64,000 bases of DNA from Aquipseudomonas guryensis (GTDB lineage: Bacteria; Pseudomonadota; Gammaproteobacteria; Pseudomonadales; Pseudomonadaceae): contig NZ_JACJFN010000001.1 in assembly GCF_014164785.1 (NCBI RefSeq), forward strand, positions 434,001 to 498,000, given 5' to 3'. This document shows, piece by piece, positions 58,666 through 64,000 of the stretch. Made by a program: the position numbers and the translations under genes. Within the stretch, counting starts at the first letter, position 1, and each line of letters starts with the position of its first letter. The notes beneath the pieces were generated by a model. It had not been told where the DNA came from, did no database searches, and saw nothing but the letters and a program-made list of their open reading frames with translations.

Positions 58666-61600
58666 CTAGACCCGGCGCAGATCCAGGGTCATCGGCAGTT
58701 CATTATTGTTGATCGGCAGCGCGCTCGTCAGCTCACCCGGGCTATGGCCGTGGCGGAAGAAGCGCGCCAGGCGCCGGCTCTCGGCCTCGTAGGCGTTGAC
58801 CGGCAAGGTTGCATAGTTGCGCCCGCCCGGATGGGCGACATGGTACTGGCAACCACCCAGCGAGCGCTGCATCCAGGTATCGACCAGATCGAACACCAGC
58901 GGCGCATGCACACCGATGGTCGGCTGCAGGCAGTTCGGCGGCTGCCAGGCGCGGTAGCGCACGCCGCCGACGAACTCGCCAACCTTGCCAGTGGAGCGCA
59001 GCGGCACCGGCACACCGTTGCAGGTCAGCACATAGCGATCCGGCGCCAGGCCGTCGAGGCGCACCTGCATGCGCTCCAGCGAGGAATCCACGTAACGCAC
59101 GGTGCCGCCCGGCGCGCCCTCCTCGCCCAGTACATGCCAGGGCTCCAGTGCCTGGCGCAGCTCCAGGTCGATGCCCTTGACCTGGTAGTCGCCGACCTTG
59201 GGGAAACGGAACTCGAAATGCGGGGCGAACCACTCGGCGAGCACGGGATAGCCGAAGGCATTCAGCTCGTGCAGCACATCGTGGAAGTCCTGCTCGACGA
59301 AGTGCGGCAAGAGGAAGCGGTCGTGCAGCTCGGTACCCCAGCGCGCCAACTTCGCCGGGCGATAAGGCTCGTCCCAGAAACGCGCGACCAGGCCACGCAG
59401 CAGCACCTGCTGGGCCAGGCTCATGCGCGCATGGGGCGGCATCTCGAAGGCGCGCAGCTCGAGCAGACCGAGACGGCCGCTGGCACTGTCCGGCGAGTAC
59501 AGTTTGTCGATGCAGAACTCGGCGCGGTGGGTGTTGCCGGTGACATCCACCAGCAGGTTGCGCAGCAGCCGGTCGACCAGCCAGGGCGGACAGTCGCGGC
59601 CCGGCTCGGGCATCTGCGCGAAGGCGATCTCCAGCTCGTAGAGGGCATCGTTGCGTGCCTCGTCGACCCGTGGCGCTTGCGAGGTCGGGCCGATGAACAG
59701 GCCGCTGAACAGGTAGGACAACGACGGGTGGTTGTGCCAATAGCTGATCAGGCTGCGCAGCAGGTCCGGGCGGCGCAGGAACGGTGAGTCGCCTGGCGTG
59801 GCGCCGCCGAGGACGAAGTGGTTGCCGCCGCCGGTGCCGGTGTGGCGGCCGTCGACCATGAACTTCTCGCTGGTCAGACGGGTCTGCCGCGCCGCCTCGT
59901 AGAGGAACTCGGTGCGCTCGACCAGCTCGTCCCAGCTGGCCGCCGGATGAATATTCACCTCGATCACGCCAGGATCCGGGGTGACGCGGAAATAACTCAG
60001 GCGCGGATCGCTCGGCGGCTCGTAGCCTTCCATCACCACCGGGCAGCGCAGCTCGGCGGCCGTGGCCTCGATGGCGGCGACCAGCTCCAGGTAATGCTCC
60101 AGCTCGGCCAGCGGCGGCATGAACAGGTACAACCGGCCATCGCGCGGTTCGGCGCAGAGGGCGGTACGCACCACTTCACGCGCCGACTCGAAGGGCTCAG
60201 GCGCACGCTGCTCCTGGATTTTCTGCCGGCTATTGGGGTACAGCGGCTGATGCAGGGTCTGCTGGATCTGCTGGCGGCGCGGCAGCGGGGCGAACTCCTG
60301 GTTAGGGTCCTGCGGCTGCACGTAGGGGTAGTCGAACTCGCTGACCCAGGGTTGCGAGTCCAGCGGCAGGCGGTAACCCAGCGGCGAGTCACCGGGAATC
60401 AGCCGGCAGTATTCATCACGCAGGAACCAGGGCCCGCTGTGCCAGTGTGCGCCGTCCTCGCTGCGCGCCAGCGGCAGGATATGCCCGACCACCTCGCCCA
60501 CGCCGCGATTGAACACCTTGCGCAGGCGCTCGCGTTCCAGCGGGTCGGCCAGGCGCGGGTCGTCCGGGGTGACGTTGGCCGGTAGGCGGCGCTCACGCCA
60601 CAGGTAATAGAGCCAGTCCTCGTAGGCCGGGAAGACATGCTCCGCACACAGCCCCAGATGGCCGGCGAGAGTATTCAGGAAGCGCCCGGCCAGACGGGCG
60701 TCGGCGCCGTAGTAGCGGCTCTCGTCGGCGTACAGCGTCGGGTCCTGCCAGATCGGTTCGCCGTCCTTGCGCCAGAAGCAGTTCAGCGACCAGCGCGGCA
60801 ATTGCTCGCCGGGGTACCACTTGCCCTGGCCGAAGTGCATCAGCGCTTGCGGCGCGTAATGCTCACGCAGGCGGTGGAACAACTCGCCGGCCAAGCGCCG
60901 CTTGTTCGGCCCCATGGCGGCGGTGTTCCATTCTTCATCATCGGGGCAATCGAGGGCGACGAAGGTCGGCTCACCGCCCATGGTCAGGCGTACATCATGG
61001 CGCTCGAGGTCGGCATCGATCTGCCGACCGAGGTCGACGATCGCCTGCCACTGCTCCTCGCTGTAGGGCTTGGTCACCCGTGGCGCTTCCCAGACCCGCT
61101 CGATGCGCATCTCGTGCTCGAACTCGCACTCGCACTCGTCCACCGCTCCCGTGATCGGCGCCGCCGAGGACGGCTCCGGGCTGCAGGCCAGGGGAATGTG
61201 GCCTTCGCCAGCGAACAGCCCCGAGGTCGGGTCGAGGCCGATCCAGCCGGCGCCGGGCAAGTACACCTCGCACCAGGCGTGCAGGTCGGTGAAGTCCACT
61301 TCGGTGCCGCTGGGACCATCGAGGGCCTTCACATCGGCGGTGAGCTGGATCAGGTAACCGGAGACGAAGCGCGCAGCCAGCCCCAGGTGACGGAACAACT
61401 GCACCAGCAGCCAGGCCGAATCGCGGCAGGAGCCGGATGCCTTCTCCAGGGTTTCCTCGGGGGTCTGCACACCCGGTTCCATGCGGATCAGGTAGCCGAT
61501 GTCGGCCGACAACTTCTGGTTCAGCGCCACCAGGAAATCCACGCTGGCGGTCGGCTTGCGCTCGACGCTGGCCAGGTAGTCGGTGAACAGCGCGCCCGCC

Positions 61601-61965
61601 GGCAGCTTGACCAGATAAGGCGCCAGCTCGCGACGCTCGCCGGCGGTGTAGCTGAACGGAATCTGCTCTGCGTAGGGCTCGAGGAAGAAGTCGAAGGGGT
61701 TGAACACCGCCATCTCGGCGACCAGGTCGACGGCGATCTTCAGTTCATCGGTCTTTTCCGGAAACACCAGACGCGCCAGGTAGTTGCCCTGGGGGTCTTG
61801 CTGCCAATTGATGAAATGCTCGCCCGGTTCGACTTTCAGGGCATAGGAGAGGATGCGCGTGCGACTGTGCGGCGCCGGGCGTAGACGGACGATCTGCGGG
61901 CCGAGGTTGACCAGGCGGTCGTAGCGGTAATGAGTGACATGGTGCAGTGCGACATGAATCGACAC
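58666..61965 (-). CDS. Transglutaminase / DUF2126 fusion protein
   Basis: This 1099-residue protein starts with GTG 61965, supported by a perfect AGGAGG 6 nt upstream. Residues about 1-290 are a transglutaminase (Cys in ASGSCRDSAWLL, His in TDLHAWCEVY, Asp in GLDPTSGLF). The rest is DUF2126 (MGGEPTFVALD, GQGKWYPGEQLPRW, DGRHTGTGGGNHFVLGG). DUF2126 usually travels with ATP-grasp/alpha-E genes, as here. The pathway is predicted to make or cut an unusual peptide bond; its product is unknown. It is the first gene of the operon. Confidence 0.88.
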   Translation of the reverse strand: MSIHVALHHVTHYRYDRLVNLGPQIVRLRPAPHSRTRILSYALKVEPGEHFINWQQDPQGNYLARLVFPEKTDELKIAVDLVAEMAVFNPFDFFLEPYAEQIPFSYTAGERRELAPYLVKLPAGALFTDYLASVERKPTASVDFLVALNQKLSADIGYLIRMEPGVQTPEETLEKASGSCRDSAWLLVQLFRHLGLAARFVSGYLIQLTADVKALDGPSGTEVDFTDLHAWCEVYLPGAGWIGLDPTSGLFAGEGHIPLACSPEPSSAAPITGAVDECECEFEHEMRIERVWEAPRVTKPYSEEQWQAIVDLGRQIDADLERHDVRLTMGGEPTFVALDCPDDEEWNTAAMGPNKRRLAGELFHRLREHYAPQALMHFGQGKWYPGEQLPRWSLNCFWRKDGEPIWQDPTLYADESRYYGADARLAGRFLNTLAGHLGLCAEHVFPAYEDWLYYLWRERRLPANVTPDDPRLADPLERERLRKVFNRGVGEVVGHILPLARSEDGAHWHSGPWFLRDEYCRLIPGDSPLGYRLPLDSQPWVSEFDYPYVQPQDPNQEFAPLPRRQQIQQTLHQPLYPNSRQKIQEQRAPEPFESAREVVRTALCAEPRDGRLYLFMPPLAELEHYLELVAAIEATAAELRCPVVMEGYEPPSDPRLSYFRVTPDPGVIEVNIHPAASWDELVERTEFLYEAARQTRLTSEKFMVDGRHTGTGGGNHFVLGGATPGDSPFLRRPDLLRSLISYWHNHPSLSYLFSGLFIGPTSQAPRVDEARNDALYELEIAFAQMPEPGRDCPPWLVDRLLRNLLVDVTGNTHRAEFCIDKLYSPDSASGRLGLLELRAFEMPPHARMSLAQQVLLRGLVARFWDEPYRPAKLARWGTELHDRFLLPHFVEQDFHDVLHELNAFGYPVLAEWFAPHFEFRFPKVGDYQVKGIDLELRQALEPWHVLGEEGAPGGTVRYVDSSLERMQVRLDGLAPDRYVLTCNGVPVPLRSTGKVGEFVGGVRYRAWQPPNCLQPTIGVHAPLVFDLVDTWMQRSLGGCQYHVAHPGGRNYATLPVNAYEAESRRLARFFRHGHSPGELTSALPINNNELPMTLDLRRV

Positions 61966-62158
61966 GGCGGGCCTCCTGCAAGCCTGGGCGATACCTGGGC
62001 TGCGCAAGAGTTATGCCAGTGGCTTGAGTCCGGTTTCAGGGGGTTGCCGGGAGGGGGCGGCACTATAACGGGGCGGCGAGTGCACGGCGGGCGATGCGAT
62101 GCACGGAAAAGGCGCCTGCGACTGAAGGTGAGCACGAGACATCGAATGACACGGACGG

Positions 62159-62244
62159 CTCCCTCTCCCGTTTACGGGAGAGGGCTGGGGAGAGGGTAAG
62201 CGCTACCCTCTCCCCCGGCCCCTCTCCCACAAGTGGGAGAGGGG
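62159..62244. repeat. CCCTCTCCC/GGGAGAGGG palindromic repeat, double copy 3
   Basis: Two hairpin cores (CCCTCTCCCG-TTTA-CGGGAGAGGG and CCTCTCCCAC-AA-GTGGGAGAGG) flank a GGGGAGAGGGTA/TACCCTCTCCCC pair, giving one large nested palindrome. It is the same family as 5108-5147 and 14446-14481. It lies directly before the ygiQ-type stop codon. Confidence 0.7.
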
Positions 62245-62253
62245 AGCAGGGCC

Positions 62254-64000
<1,747 letters not shown>

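Overview
The window is GC-rich, densely coded gammaproteobacterial chromosome. Gene content and order point to Pseudomonas in the broad sense: miaB-ybeZ-ybeY-corC-lnt, leuS-lptE-holA, the lipB-ybeD-dacC-rlpA-mltB-rodA-mrdA-rlmH-rsfS-nadD-proA block, ubiX-mpl and ppa follow the order I know from Pseudomonas genomes. Several inserts do not match the P. aeruginosa layout as I remember it, so this is probably another species. I see no tRNA, rRNA, CRISPR array, prophage or intact insertion sequence.

Layout. 0-13 kb: a Sel1-type exported protein, a DUF1820 protein, tRNA and ribosome maturation (miaB, ybeZ, ybeY), envelope genes (corC, lnt, a YdcF-like protein), leuS, LPS assembly (lptE) and the DNA polymerase delta subunit (holA). 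13-17 kb: arfA with its built-in hairpin, a lytic transglycosylase, alkA, and a soluble double-PAS chemoreceptor. 17-28.4 kb: lipA convergent with a long minus-strand block for lipoylation, peptidoglycan elongation, ribosome silencing, NAD and proline synthesis. 28.5-39.4 kb: mpg, a DedA-PAP2 fusion, a Lon-N protein, lrgBA, phaJ, a MORN/C13-protease lipoprotein, an SDR protein, a thiolase, a YceK-like lipoprotein, ubiX and mpl.

39.7-45.9 kb is the most unusual part. It is a five-gene minus-strand operon that looks like a stripped-down chemosensory relay: a receptor-like protein with the MCP signalling hairpin but no sensor domain, two CheX-like proteins (one fused to a degenerate receiver), a CheY-like receiver, and a 1053-residue membrane kinase with GAF, PAS-like, HPt and CheA-type ATPase parts. 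The operon itself has no CheW, CheR or CheB. Both CheX-like proteins end in the same motif, SG-x-LELF. I cannot assign this operon to a characterised pathway.

46.6-64 kb: a GNAT acetyltransferase, a doubly degenerate phosphatase/kinase-like protein, mtfA, ppa, a structured non-coding stretch, trifunctional putA with a cluster of GTTGCA motifs upstream, a transglutaminase / circularly permuted ATP-grasp / DUF2126 cluster, and a ygiQ-type radical SAM gene cut by the right edge.

Repeats: three families of short palindromic repeats lie between genes, and two diverged copies of a 140-166 bp element with inverted ends each sit flush against a TAA stop codon.
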